A stretch of DNA of 64,000 bases from Streptomyces sp. YPW6 (lineage in GTDB: Bacteria > Actinomycetota > Actinomycetes > Streptomycetales > Streptomycetaceae). Below, piece by piece: positions 16,299-25,060 of the stretch. The notes under the pieces are model-generated. The model saw nothing but the letters and a program-made list of their open reading frames with translations. It did no database searches and was not told the origin of the DNA. Every line of letters begins with the position of its first letter. The stretch's first letter is position 1. A program made the position numbers and the translations under genes. The stretch is taken from assembly GCF_018866325.1 (NCBI RefSeq), contig NZ_CP076457.1:6483001-6547000 (forward strand). The letters run 5' to 3'.

Positions 16299-17087
16299 AT
16301 GCTCTCTGCCAAGACCCTGTTCCAGGAGATCCTGGACAACGACGAGTCCTACCGGCTCTTCTGTTCCATCGCCGCGAGCGGTGAGGCCCAGGGAGGCTGG
16401 GAGAACGCCCGTATCGCCGCCCTCGTCCCGGAGGGGCGCCGGGAGCTGGCCCCCAGGATCGTCCGGCACGGCGCCGACGAGGACAAGCACGGCCGGATCT
16501 TCAACGCCCTGCTGAAGAAGCGCGGACTGCCGCCCGTCGAGGTCCCCCCGGACACCGACTACACGATGCTCCTGGAGCGGCAGGGCATCGGCCTCGCGCA
16601 CTCCCGGCTGCGCGGCGAGGAGCGGCTCACCGAGCGCGACATCATCACCTATCTGGCCCACAGCCGGATCACCGAGCAGCGCGCCTCCGAGCAGATGCGG
16701 GTGCTCCGCCGGTACTTCGCCGACCACCCCGACATCGGCCGCGCGGTGAAGATGATCTCCAACGACGAGGACAACCACCTCGCCTACTGCCACGAGGAGC
16801 TCCTTGCCCTCGCCCGCGAGGGTCACGGCCGGACCATCCAGCGGATCATGCGCGAGTGCGCCCTGGCCGAGATCCGCGTCTACCGCGACGTCAGCCTCGC
16901 GGTGATGGCCGAGATGGGCCGCATCCTCGGCTGGTCCCGGCCCAGGGCCGCCGTTCTCGCCGCGGGCATCCACGCGGTGTACGCGTACGAGCGCCTCGTC
17001 GGCTGGCGACGCATGGTGACCCTGGAGATGCCGAAGCGGCGCGACGCGCTCGGCAGCCCCGCGGCGCCCGAGCACGAGTACGCCTGA
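16299..17087 (+). CDS. Ferritin-like diiron protein of unknown function
   Basis: A 262-aa, mostly helical protein. Two ExxH motifs, EDKH (about residues 61-64) and EDNH (about 156-159), lie on long helices with additional Glu residues around them, which is the pattern of ferritin-like four-helix bundles that hold two irons. It lacks a signal peptide. ATG 16299 has CGGAGGTGG just upstream; an earlier frame start at 16194 covers low-complexity leader sequence and is rejected. A role as oxygenase or iron-handling protein is possible but not shown. Confidence 0.75.
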   Translation: MLSAKTLFQEILDNDESYRLFCSIAASGEAQGGWENARIAALVPEGRRELAPRIVRHGADEDKHGRIFNALLKKRGLPPVEVPPDTDYTMLLERQGIGLAHSRLRGEERLTERDIITYLAHSRITEQRASEQMRVLRRYFADHPDIGRAVKMISNDEDNHLAYCHEELLALAREGHGRTIQRIMRECALAEIRVYRDVSLAVMAEMGRILGWSRPRAAVLAAGIHAVYAYERLVGWRRMVTLEMPKRRDALGSPAAPEHEYA

Positions 17088-17201
17088 GGCACGCCGTCGG
17101 CCCGACCGTTCCCAGGCCCTGTCGTCGAACCGCCGCCTGCCGCCCTTCGCCTGCCGCGCGACGCCCGGCTCACCCGTGCGCCACCTCCCGGGACGGAACG
17201 C

Positions 17202-18194
17202 CTAGAGCCAGCCGCGCCGCTTGAACAGCCGGTACAGCCCGTACACCGTGAGTCCCATCAGCGCGACCACCAACGGGTACGTCCACGGCCAGTGCAGCTC
17301 CGGCATGGTGTCGAAGTTCATGCCGTAGATGCCCGCCACCATCGTCGGGACGGCGGCCATCGCCGCCCAGGCGGAGATCTTGCGCATGTCGTCGTTCTGC
17401 CGCACGCCCATCTGCGCCAGATGCGCCGACAGGATGTCCGAGAGGAGCCGGTCCAACCCCTCCACCTGCTCGTTGGCGCGGGTCAGATGGTCGGCCACGT
17501 CCCGGAAGAACGGCTGCGCGTGCTCGTGGACGAACGGCACGCCCGCGGCCGAGAGCCGGGCCATCGGCGCCGCCAGCGGACCGGCCGCCCGGCGGAACTC
17601 CAGCACCTGCCGCTTGAAGGTGTAGATCCGGGCCGCGGTGTTCTTCGAGTCGCCGCCGCTCGGTGCGAAGACCTGTGCCTCCAGTTCCTCCAGGTCCACC
17701 TGGAGCTCCCCGGCCACGTCCATGTAGTGGTCCACCACCGCGTCGCTCACCGCGTACAGCACCGCCGTCGGGCCGTGCTTGAGGACCTTCGGCTCGGACT
17801 CCAGCCGCCGGCGCACGGCCGCGAGCGGGGCCCCCTCGCCGTGCCGGACGGTGACCACGAACGAGTCGCCGACGAAGACCATCAGTTCGTCGGCGCTGAC
17901 GGTGTCGCTCGCGGGCTCGTAGACGATCGGCTTGAGCACCACGAACAGCGAGTCGTCGTACACCTCCAGCTTGGGCCGCTGGTGCGCCCGCAGCGCGTCT
18001 TCCACGGCCAGCGGGTGCAGCCCGAACTCGTCCCGTACCCGATCGAACTCCGCCTCCGTCGGCTCGTGCAGCCCGATCCACAGGAACGCGTCCAGCGCGT
18101 CCCGGGCCTCGTCCAGAGCCTCGGAGAAGTCCTCGGGCCGCTCTATGCGGCGCCCGTCCCGGTAGATGGCACAGTCCACGATCACGGCGGGCAT
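17202..18194 (-). CDS. corA: CorA-family magnesium/cobalt transporter
   Basis: A 330-aa metal-ion channel. A large N-terminal cytoplasmic domain precedes two C-terminal membrane helices, with the signature YGMNF at the end of the first (about residues 289-293) and a basic tail KRRGW. The family transports Mg2+ and sometimes Co2+ or Ni2+ as a pentamer. The start at ATG 18194 (MPAVIVDCAIY) has GGGGAAG upstream. It is divergent from the histidine phosphatase gene across 49 bp. Confidence 0.92.
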   Translation of the reverse strand: MPAVIVDCAIYRDGRRIERPEDFSEALDEARDALDAFLWIGLHEPTEAEFDRVRDEFGLHPLAVEDALRAHQRPKLEVYDDSLFVVLKPIVYEPASDTVSADELMVFVGDSFVVTVRHGEGAPLAAVRRRLESEPKVLKHGPTAVLYAVSDAVVDHYMDVAGELQVDLEELEAQVFAPSGGDSKNTAARIYTFKRQVLEFRRAAGPLAAPMARLSAAGVPFVHEHAQPFFRDVADHLTRANEQVEGLDRLLSDILSAHLAQMGVRQNDDMRKISAWAAMAAVPTMVAGIYGMNFDTMPELHWPWTYPLVVALMGLTVYGLYRLFKRRGWL

Positions 18195-18230
18195 TCTTCC
18201 CCGTGACCCCGTTCCCACGCACCTCGGACG

Positions 18231-18236
18231 TACGCT
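18231..18236 (+). promoter_or_regulatory. Putative -10 box of a leaderless transcript
   Basis: TACGCT ends 7 nt before ATG 18244 and there is no convincing Shine-Dalgarno sequence in between. Confidence 0.45.
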
Positions 18237-18243
18237 GGCGGGT

Positions 18244-18966
18244 ATGCCCACGCTGATCCTCGTACGCCACGGACGCTCCACGGCCAACACCGCCGGAGTG
18301 CTCGCGGGCCGCACTCCCGGAGTCCTCCTCGACGAACGCGGCGCCGCACAGGCCGCGGCCCTCCCCGGCCGGCTCGCCGCCGTGGCCCCGGTCCTCGCCG
18401 TCAGCAGCCCCCTGGAGCGCTGCCGGCAGACGCTCCAGCCGCTCCTCGACGCGCGCCCGGGTCTGCCCCTGCACGTCGAGGACCGGATCAGCGAGTGCGA
18501 CTACGGCCACTGGGCGGGCCGGAAACTGGCCGAACTCGCCGACGAGCCGCTGATGTCGGTCGTCCAGCAGCACCCCTCCGCCGCGGCCTTCCCCGGCGGC
18601 GAGTCCCTGCGCGCCATGCAGGCCCGCGCCGTCGACGCCGTACGCCACTGGAACGAGCGCGTCGAGGCGGAGCACGGCGAGGACGCCACGTACGTCATGT
18701 GCTCGCACGGCGACATCATCAAGTCCCTCGTCGCCGACGCGCTCGGCATGCACCTGGACCTCTTCCAGCGCGTCCACGCCGACCCCTGCTCGGTCACCGC
18801 GATCCGCTACACCCGGCTGCGGCCCTTCCTCCTGCGGCTGGGCGACACCGGCGACCTCGGCTCCCTGGCGCCCCGCGAACACACCGCCGGGGCGGACGCC
18901 GCGGCGTCCCCCACCGGTGACGGTTCGGCGGACGCGGCGGTCGGGGGCGGCGCGGGCGCGCCGTGA
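18244..18966 (+). CDS. Histidine phosphatase / MSMEG_4193-type phosphomutase-like protein
   Basis: A 240-aa protein of the histidine phosphatase (phosphoglycerate mutase) superfamily. The catalytic RHG is at residues 8-10, and the later MCSHGDIIKSLVAD motif carries the second catalytic His. The C-terminal 40 residues are Ala/Gly-rich and probably disordered. It belongs with the next two genes to a trio of uncharacterised proteins that recurs in actinobacteria close to mshC, as I recall from family descriptions. The substrate is unknown. Confidence 0.85.
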   Translation: MPTLILVRHGRSTANTAGVLAGRTPGVLLDERGAAQAAALPGRLAAVAPVLAVSSPLERCRQTLQPLLDARPGLPLHVEDRISECDYGHWAGRKLAELADEPLMSVVQQHPSAAAFPGGESLRAMQARAVDAVRHWNERVEAEHGEDATYVMCSHGDIIKSLVADALGMHLDLFQRVHADPCSVTAIRYTRLRPFLLRLGDTGDLGSLAPREHTAGADAAASPTGDGSADAAVGGGAGAP

Positions 18967-18979
18967 TCGCTCCGGGCAG

Positions 18980-18985
18980 TAGGGT
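18980..18985 (+). promoter_or_regulatory. Putative -10 box for the DUF3090 gene
   Basis: TAGGGT lies 51 bp upstream of GTG 19037, which has its own ribosome-binding site AGGGAGCAGG, so the DUF3090 gene could be transcribed separately from the phosphatase. Confidence 0.35.
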
Positions 18986-19036
18986 GGACGCGCCGTAGCG
19001 CCGCCCAACCACCATCGAAGCTCAAGGGAGCAGGAC

Positions 19037-19627
19037 GTGTCCCGTCAGGTGTTCCTCTACGACCCACCGGACCGGTTCGTGGCCGGTACGGTCGGGCTGC
19101 CTGGCCGCCGTACGTTTTTCCTGCAGGCGTCCTCCCAGGGCCGGGTCACCAGCGTCGCCCTGGAGAAGACCCAGGTCGCCGCGCTCGCCGAGCGGATCGA
19201 CGAACTGCTCGACGAGGTCGTACGCCGCACCGGCGGCAACTCCCCCGTGCCCGCCGTGGCGCCCACCGACGTCACCGACACCGCGCCGCTCGACGTGCCC
19301 GTCGAGGAGGAGTTCCGGGTCGGCACCATGGCCCTGGCCTGGGACGGCGAGGAACAGCGCATGATCGTCGAGGCGCAGGCCCTCGTCGAACTCGACGCGG
19401 ACTCCGAGGACGACCTCGCGGAGGCCGAGGAGAAGCTCCTCCAGGACGAGGAGAACGGCCCGCCGATGCTGCGCGTCCGGCTCAGCGGCGCCCAGGCCCG
19501 CGCCTTCGCCAAGCGGGCCCTGGACGTCGTCAACGCCGGCCGCCCGCCGTGCCCGCTGTGCAGCCTGCCGCTCGATCCGGAAGGACACGTATGCCCGCGC
19601 CAGAACGGATACCGTCGCGGAGCCTGA
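19037..19627 (+). CDS. DUF3090 domain protein with C-terminal zinc-ribbon-like motif
   Basis: A 196-aa protein of the actinobacterial DUF3090 family. The N-terminus reads VFLYDPPDRFVAGTVGLPG and the C-terminus ends CPLCSLPLDPEGHVCPRQNG, whose C-x2-C and H-x-C spacing suggests a metal site. The middle is very acidic. It starts at GTG 19037. Its 3' end overlaps the start of the kinase-like gene by 37 bp, which argues for joint expression and possibly a complex. No function is known. Confidence 0.85.
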   Translation: MSRQVFLYDPPDRFVAGTVGLPGRRTFFLQASSQGRVTSVALEKTQVAALAERIDELLDEVVRRTGGNSPVPAVAPTDVTDTAPLDVPVEEEFRVGTMALAWDGEEQRMIVEAQALVELDADSEDDLAEAEEKLLQDEENGPPMLRVRLSGAQARAFAKRALDVVNAGRPPCPLCSLPLDPEGHVCPRQNGYRRGA

Positions 19628-20430
19628 CGGACCCCGAGCTGCTCACCCTGCTCACCGAGGGCACGCTCACCGTCCTCGGCCGGGTCGGCGGGGCGTCCAA
19701 CGCGGTGCTGCACTGCACGGTGGCGTACGACGGTGAGGAGCGCGCCTGCGCCTACAAGCCGGTCGCCGGCGAGCAGCCGCTCTGGGACTTCCCCGACGGG
19801 ACGCTCGCCCAGCGGGAGGTCGCGGCGTACGAGATCTCCCGGGCGACCGGCTGGGAGCTGGTGCCGCCGACCGTGCTGCGGGACGGGCCGTACGGGCAGG
19901 GCATGGTCCAGCTCTGGATCGAGAGCCCCGCGGACGGTGAGGAGGCGCCCGAGCTGCTGGCGCTCGTCGAGGGCGAGGAGCCGGGCGACGGCTGGAAAGC
20001 GGTGGGCTTCGCGGAGGTGGGGGAGGGGAAGACCGCGCTGCTGGTGCACGCGGACGACCCCCGGCTGCGGCGGCTCGCGGTGCTGGACGCGGTGATCAAC
20101 AACGGTGACCGGAAGGGCGGGCATCTGCTGCCCGCGCCCGGCGGGCGGCTCTTCGGCATCGACCACGGCGTCACCTTCAACGCCGACGACAAGCTGCGCA
20201 CCCTGCTCTGGGGCTGGGCGGGCGAACCGCTCACCGACGAGTCCCTGGCGGTGCTGGGCCGGCTCGCCGCCGCGCTGGCGCCGGGGGCAGCCCTCGCCAC
20301 CCGGATGGCCGAACTCATCACACCGGCCGAGAACAAGGCCCTGCGGGGGCGGATCGACGGGCTGCTCAAGGCCGCCGTGCACCCGCGGCCGAGCGGCCAG
20401 TGGCCGCCCATTCCCTGGCCGCCGGTGTAG
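19591..20430 (+). CDS. SCO1664-family kinase-like protein
   Basis: A 279-aa protein of the SCO1664 family, distantly related to phosphatidylinositol 3/4-kinase-type folds. A candidate nucleotide-binding Lys is in ACAYKPVAGE (Lys56), a catalytic-loop-like INNGDRKGGH spans about residues 169-178, and a metal-binding Asp is in FGIDHGVTF (Asp191). These are the positions expected of an active phosphotransferase, so it may phosphorylate a protein or small molecule. ATG 19591 has GGAAGGAC upstream. It precedes mshC by 120 bp, which hints at a link to mycothiol metabolism. Confidence 0.83.
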   Translation: MPAPERIPSRSLTDPELLTLLTEGTLTVLGRVGGASNAVLHCTVAYDGEERACAYKPVAGEQPLWDFPDGTLAQREVAAYEISRATGWELVPPTVLRDGPYGQGMVQLWIESPADGEEAPELLALVEGEEPGDGWKAVGFAEVGEGKTALLVHADDPRLRRLAVLDAVINNGDRKGGHLLPAPGGRLFGIDHGVTFNADDKLRTLLWGWAGEPLTDESLAVLGRLAAALAPGAALATRMAELITPAENKALRGRIDGLLKAAVHPRPSGQWPPIPWPPV

Positions 20431-20538
20431 CGCGCGCCTGCCGCGCTCCGCGCCTATACCTCTGCCGAGAGATCCGCGCAAGAGTGCCTCTTCGGACAGG
20501 TTTGCGGAGCCGGTTCGTATCCGGAAGCAACGTCCGGT

Positions 20539-20544
20539 TACGCT
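20539..20544 (+). promoter_or_regulatory. Putative -10 box of a leaderless mshC transcript
   Basis: TACGCT ends 6 nt before ATG 20551, with no Shine-Dalgarno sequence. Two more ATG triplets crowd the start (20546 and 20555), but 20551 gives the family-typical N-terminus. Confidence 0.45.
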
Positions 20545-20550
20545 CATGAC

Positions 20551-21780
20551 ATGCATGCCTGGCCCGCTTCTGAGGTCCCCGCCCTGCCCGGCAAGGGCCG
20601 CGACCTTCGGATCCACGACACCGCGACCGGCGGACGGATCACCCTTGCCCCCGGTCCCGTCGCCCGCATCTACGTCTGCGGCATCACGCCGTACGACGCG
20701 ACCCACATGGGTCATGCGGCGACCTACAACGCGTTCGACCTCGTTCAGCGCGTGTGGCTCGACACCAAGCGGCAGGTTCACTACGTCCAGAACGTGACCG
20801 ACGTGGACGATCCGCTGCTGGAGCGGGCCGTGCGCGACGGACTGGACTGGACCGGGCTCGCGGAGCGCGAGACGGCACTCTTCCGTGAGGACATGACCGC
20901 CCTGCGGATGCTGCCCCCGCAGCACTACATCGGAGCGGTCGAGGCCATACCGGGCATCGTGCCCCTCGTCGAACGGCTCCGGGACGCGGGCGCCGCCTAC
21001 GACCTGGACGGCGACACCTACTTCTCCGTCGACGCCGACCCGCACTTCGGCGAGGTCTCCCGGCTCGACGCCGAGGCCATGCGCCTGCTCTCCGCCGAGC
21101 GGGGCGGCGACCCGGAGCGCCCCGGCAAGAAGAACCCCCTCGACCCGATGCTCTGGATGGCCGCCCGCCCGGGCGAGCCGAGCTGGGACGGGGCCTCCCT
21201 GGGCGACGGCCGCCCGGGCTGGCACATCGAGTGCGTCGCCATCGCGCTGGACCACCTCGGTATGGGCTTCGACATCCAGGGCGGCGGCTCCGACCTCGCC
21301 TTCCCGCACCACGAGATGGGCGCCTCGCACGCCCAGGCGCTGACCGGCGAGCACCCCTTCGCCCGCGCCTACGTCCACGCGGGCATGGTCGCCCTGGACG
21401 GCGAGAAGATGTCCAAGTCGCGCGGCAATCTGGTCTTCGTCTCGGCGCTGCGCCGCGACGGCGTGGACCCGGCGGCCATCCGGCTCGCGCTGCTCTCCCG
21501 CCTCTACCGCTCCGACTGGGAGTGGACCGACCAGGTGCTGGCCGACGCCGTCGAGCGCCTCGCGCGCTGGCGGGCCGCCGTCTCGCGCCCCGACGGTCCG
21601 TCCGCCGACGCGCTGGTCGAGGAGGTCCGCGAGGCCCTCGCCGACGACCTGGACAGCCCCGCCGCGCTCGCCGCGGTGGACCGCTGGGCCGCGCTCCAGA
21701 GTGCGGAGGGCGGTACCGACGAAGGCGCGCCCGGTCTCGTCTCGCGTACGGTCGACGCCCTGCTGGGGGTCGCGCTGTAG
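20551..21780 (+). CDS. mshC: Mycothiol synthesis cysteine ligase MshC
   Basis: A 409-aa enzyme that joins L-cysteine to 1-D-myo-inosityl-2-amino-2-deoxy-glucopyranoside using ATP, the third enzymatic step of mycothiol synthesis. It is a paralogue of cysteinyl-tRNA synthetase and keeps the HIGH-type motif HMGH (about residues 52-55) and KMSKS (about 287-291), with zinc ligands around YVCG, HIEC and FPHHE. It lacks the long tRNA-binding C-terminus of CysRS. Length and N-terminus MHAWPASEVP match the Streptomyces protein. Confidence 0.95.
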   Translation: MHAWPASEVPALPGKGRDLRIHDTATGGRITLAPGPVARIYVCGITPYDATHMGHAATYNAFDLVQRVWLDTKRQVHYVQNVTDVDDPLLERAVRDGLDWTGLAERETALFREDMTALRMLPPQHYIGAVEAIPGIVPLVERLRDAGAAYDLDGDTYFSVDADPHFGEVSRLDAEAMRLLSAERGGDPERPGKKNPLDPMLWMAARPGEPSWDGASLGDGRPGWHIECVAIALDHLGMGFDIQGGGSDLAFPHHEMGASHAQALTGEHPFARAYVHAGMVALDGEKMSKSRGNLVFVSALRRDGVDPAAIRLALLSRLYRSDWEWTDQVLADAVERLARWRAAVSRPDGPSADALVEEVREALADDLDSPAALAAVDRWAALQSAEGGTDEGAPGLVSRTVDALLGVAL

Positions 21781-21807
21781 GCGGTTCTCCCGCCCGCCCG
21801 ATGGCTC

Positions 21808-21854
21808 GAACCGGCCTCGGACTTCTCTACGAAGTTCGGGGCCGGTTCCTTTTT
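21808..21854 (+). terminator. Strong rho-independent terminator after mshC
   Basis: An 18-bp stem pairs 21808-21825 with 21831-21848 (two G-U pairs), has a 5-nt loop TCTAC and is followed by CTTTTT. It insulates mshC from the GH31 gene. Confidence 0.93.
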
Positions 21855-21894
21855 GTCCATGGTCATGTGCTCGAAGTTGCGCTAAAAGCTCTCT

Positions 21895-24800
21895 ATGCAA
21901 ACATCAACGCGCATGAGAGCGGCAGTGGTTGCTGCCCTGCTCGGACTGCTCGCGGTCCTCACGGGACCCGGCGGGGCCCACGCCGACGAGGCCCCGCCGG
22001 AGAGCACCGAGGCCACGGAGAGCGCCGGGACCACCACCGTCGGGGACGTGACCGGCTTCCGCGCGGACGGGGCCGTCTACCGGCTGACCGCCGGACAGGC
22101 CGAGGCCCGGGTCACCTTCGTCTCGAAGGAGACCTTCCGCATCGAGCTCGCCCCGGACGGGAAGTTCACCGACCCCACCGGCGACGACATCGTCCTCCCG
22201 CAGGGCGAGCCGCCCCGGACCCGCTGGAAGGAGCGCGGCGACCGCTACGAGCTGTCGACGGGCGAGGTCACCCTGCGGGCCTACAAGAAGCCGCTGCGCT
22301 TCGCCCTGCACCGGGCGGACGGCAGCCGGATCTGGTCCGAGACGAAGGGCCTGAGCTGGACGGGCGAGAAGACCGTCCAGACGCTGGCCCGGGGCGCGAA
22401 CGAGCAGTTCTACGGGGCCGGGATGCAGAACGGCCGCGGCAACACCTCCCACCGCGACAAGACCGTCCAGGTCGCCGTCGACTACAACTGGGACGACGGC
22501 GGCCACCCCAACTCCGTGCCGTTCTACCTGTCCTCGGCCGGCTACGGCGTCTTCCGCAACACCTACGCCCCGGGCACCTACACGTTCACCGACCCGGTGA
22601 CGACCAGCGCGCAGGAACAGCGCTTCGACGCCTACTACTTCGCGGGCGAGGGAGCCGACGCCGCCAAGGACGTCATCGGCCAGTACACCGACCTCACCGG
22701 AAAGCCGTTCCTGCCGCCCGTCTACGGCATGGAGATCGGCGACGCCGACTGTTACCTCCACAACGCCAACCGGGGCGAGCGCCGCACCCTGGACTCGCTG
22801 AAGGTCGCCGACGGATACGTCGAGAACGACATGCCCAACGGCTGGATGCTCGTCAACGACGGCTACGGCTGCGGCTACGAGGACCTGGAGGAGACCGCGC
22901 AGGGGCTGAAGGACCGCAACATGGAGCTGGGCCTGTGGACCGAGGACGGTATCGACGACCTCGAAGCCCAGGTCAAGGCCGGCCAGCGGGTCGCCAAGCT
23001 GGACGTCGCCTGGGTCGGCCCCGGCTACAAGCTCGCCCTCGACGCCTGCAAGGACGCCTACCAGGGCATCGAGGACCACAGCGACGCCCGCGGCTTCACC
23101 TGGGCCCCGGAGAGCTGGGCGGGCGCGCAGCGCTGCGGAGTCCAGTGGTCCGGCGACCAGTCCGGCAGCTGGGAGTACATCCGCTGGCAGATCCCCACCT
23201 ACGCGGGCGCCACCATGTCGGGACTCGCCTACACCACCGGTGACGTCGACGGGATCTTCGGCGGAAGCGCCAAGACCTACACCCGCGACCTCCAGTGGAA
23301 GATGTTCCTCGGCACCACGATGACCATGGACGGCTGGGCCGCCATGGACAAGCAGCCGTTCCGCTACGGGGAGCCGTACACCTCCGTCAACCGCGCGTAC
23401 CTCAAGCTCAAGGAGTCGCTGCTGCCCTACCAGTACTCCTACGCCCACGAGGCCACCGAGACCGGTGTCGGCATGGTCCGCCCGCTGGTCCTGGAGTACC
23501 CCGACGACCCGAAGGCGTCGACGGAGGCCGCGAAGTACGAGTTCCTCTCCGGCGAGCACTTCCTCGTGGCACCCGTCTACCAGGACACCACCGAGCGCAA
23601 GGACATATACCTTCCCCGGGGCACCTGGATCGACTACTGGAGCGGCCGCACCTATCAGGGCCCCACGACCATCGACTCCTACAGCGCCCCGCTCGACACC
23701 CTGCCGCTGTTCGTGAAGGCGGGCGCGGCCGTCCCGATGTGGCCGGGCATCCGCTCCTACCGCGACCGCACCGCCGACTCCCCGCTCGCCTGGGACGTCT
23801 ACCCGCAGGGGAACAGCTCCTTCACCCTGTACGAGGACGACGGCGTCACCCGCGAGCACCGCGACGGCGCGTACGCCACCCAGCGCGCCGACGTCCGGGC
23901 CCCGCAGCGCGGCGCGGGCGACGTCTCGGTCACGATCAACGAGAGCCGCGGCGACTTCGCCGGCAAACAGACCGCCCGCCCCTACGAGTTCACCGTGCAC
24001 ACCGGCTCCGAGCCGCGTGGGGTGAAGCTGGGCCGGAAGCTGCCCGAGCTGACCTCGAAGGCCGCGTACGACCAGGCCCGGCAGGGCTGGTGGTACGACC
24101 GTGACGACCGCGGCGGCGTGGTGCACGTGAAGACCGCGCCCCTGAGCACCGCGGAGAAGTTCACCGTGAAGCTGCTGGGCACCAGCGCGGTCGGCGGGAA
24201 GAAGGCCTCGGCCGCCGCCGTCCTCACCGTGCCCACCGGACAGGAGGCCGGAGCGGGCACGCCCGGCACGGTCCTGGTCGATGTGACCGCGGGCCGGTCC
24301 GCTCTCACCGACACCACGGTCTCCCTCCAGGTCCCCGAGGGCTGGCGGACCGCCGCCGCCGAGGTCCCGGGCCGCATCCCGGCGGGCACCACCCGCCGGG
24401 TCGAGGTGGAGCTCACCCCGGCGAAGGACGCCGAGGTCCGTGAGACCCGGCTGACCGCACGGGCGCGCTACCGGGCCGCCGGTGAGACCCGCACGAGTCA
24501 GCAGCGGCTCGCCGTCTCCGTCCTGCCGCCGGCCCCGGAGGGCGACGCCTGGGCGAGCGATCTCGTCTGGCTCTCCGAGACCAACGGCTACGGTCCCGCC
24601 GAACGCGACCGCTCCAACGGGGAGTCGGGCGCGGACGACGGGAACACGCTGACCCTCGCGGGGAAGACGTACGAGAAGGGGATCGGCACCCACGCCGACT
24701 CCGACATCGCCCTCCATCTGGGCGGGCGGTGCACCGCGTTCACCGCCGACGTCGGGATCGACGACGAGATCAACGGCTACGGAGAGGTCGCGTTCTCCGT

Positions 24801-24978
24801 GGAGGGCGACGGCGAGGTGCTGTGGACCTCACCGAAGCTGACCGGCGCCTCGGCGACCGTGCCGGTGGACGTGAAGCTCGACGGCGTACGCCACGTGCGG
24901 CTGAAGGTCACCGACACCGACGCGTCCAAGGCGGGGGACCACGGCGACTGGGCGGCGGCGAGGTTCCACTGCGCCTGA
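21895..24978 (+). CDS. Secreted GH31 alpha-glycosidase with C-terminal NPCBM domain
   Basis: A 1027-aa exported glycoside hydrolase. A Sec signal peptide covers about residues 1-31 (ends AHADEAP). The GH31 catalytic barrel has the likely nucleophile Asp in AKLDVAW (about 369) and the acid/base Asp in WSGDQSG (about 421). Distal beta-domains follow, and residues about 885-1027 form an NPCBM/NEW2 domain (GLxTHADSDIxxHL-type) that probably binds carbohydrate. Substrates of such enzymes are alpha-glucosides, alpha-xylosides or alpha-galactosides; which one cannot be said. ATG 21895 is 6 nt after TAAAAG; ATG 21913 is an alternative start. Confidence 0.9.
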   Translation: MQTSTRMRAAVVAALLGLLAVLTGPGGAHADEAPPESTEATESAGTTTVGDVTGFRADGAVYRLTAGQAEARVTFVSKETFRIELAPDGKFTDPTGDDIVLPQGEPPRTRWKERGDRYELSTGEVTLRAYKKPLRFALHRADGSRIWSETKGLSWTGEKTVQTLARGANEQFYGAGMQNGRGNTSHRDKTVQVAVDYNWDDGGHPNSVPFYLSSAGYGVFRNTYAPGTYTFTDPVTTSAQEQRFDAYYFAGEGADAAKDVIGQYTDLTGKPFLPPVYGMEIGDADCYLHNANRGERRTLDSLKVADGYVENDMPNGWMLVNDGYGCGYEDLEETAQGLKDRNMELGLWTEDGIDDLEAQVKAGQRVAKLDVAWVGPGYKLALDACKDAYQGIEDHSDARGFTWAPESWAGAQRCGVQWSGDQSGSWEYIRWQIPTYAGATMSGLAYTTGDVDGIFGGSAKTYTRDLQWKMFLGTTMTMDGWAAMDKQPFRYGEPYTSVNRAYLKLKESLLPYQYSYAHEATETGVGMVRPLVLEYPDDPKASTEAAKYEFLSGEHFLVAPVYQDTTERKDIYLPRGTWIDYWSGRTYQGPTTIDSYSAPLDTLPLFVKAGAAVPMWPGIRSYRDRTADSPLAWDVYPQGNSSFTLYEDDGVTREHRDGAYATQRADVRAPQRGAGDVSVTINESRGDFAGKQTARPYEFTVHTGSEPRGVKLGRKLPELTSKAAYDQARQGWWYDRDDRGGVVHVKTAPLSTAEKFTVKLLGTSAVGGKKASAAAVLTVPTGQEAGAGTPGTVLVDVTAGRSALTDTTVSLQVPEGWRTAAAEVPGRIPAGTTRRVEVELTPAKDAEVRETRLTARARYRAAGETRTSQQRLAVSVLPPAPEGDAWASDLVWLSETNGYGPAERDRSNGESGADDGNTLTLAGKTYEKGIGTHADSDIALHLGGRCTAFTADVGIDDEINGYGEVAFSVEGDGEVLWTSPKLTGASATVPVDVKLDGVRHVRLKVTDTDASKAGDHGDWAAARFHCA

Positions 24979-25002
24979 GCCGCACGTCCGGCCCGGCGAA
25001 CA

Positions 25003-25039
25003 GGTGCGCCGCACGGGATCGTCTCCCGTGCGGCGCACC
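25003..25039. terminator. Bidirectional hairpin between GH31 and PAC2 genes
   Basis: A perfect 16-bp stem (25003-25018 with 25024-25039) with loop TCGTC lies between convergent genes. Confidence 0.8.
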
Positions 25040-25060
25040 GCCGTTCGCGAGGCGCCCCGG

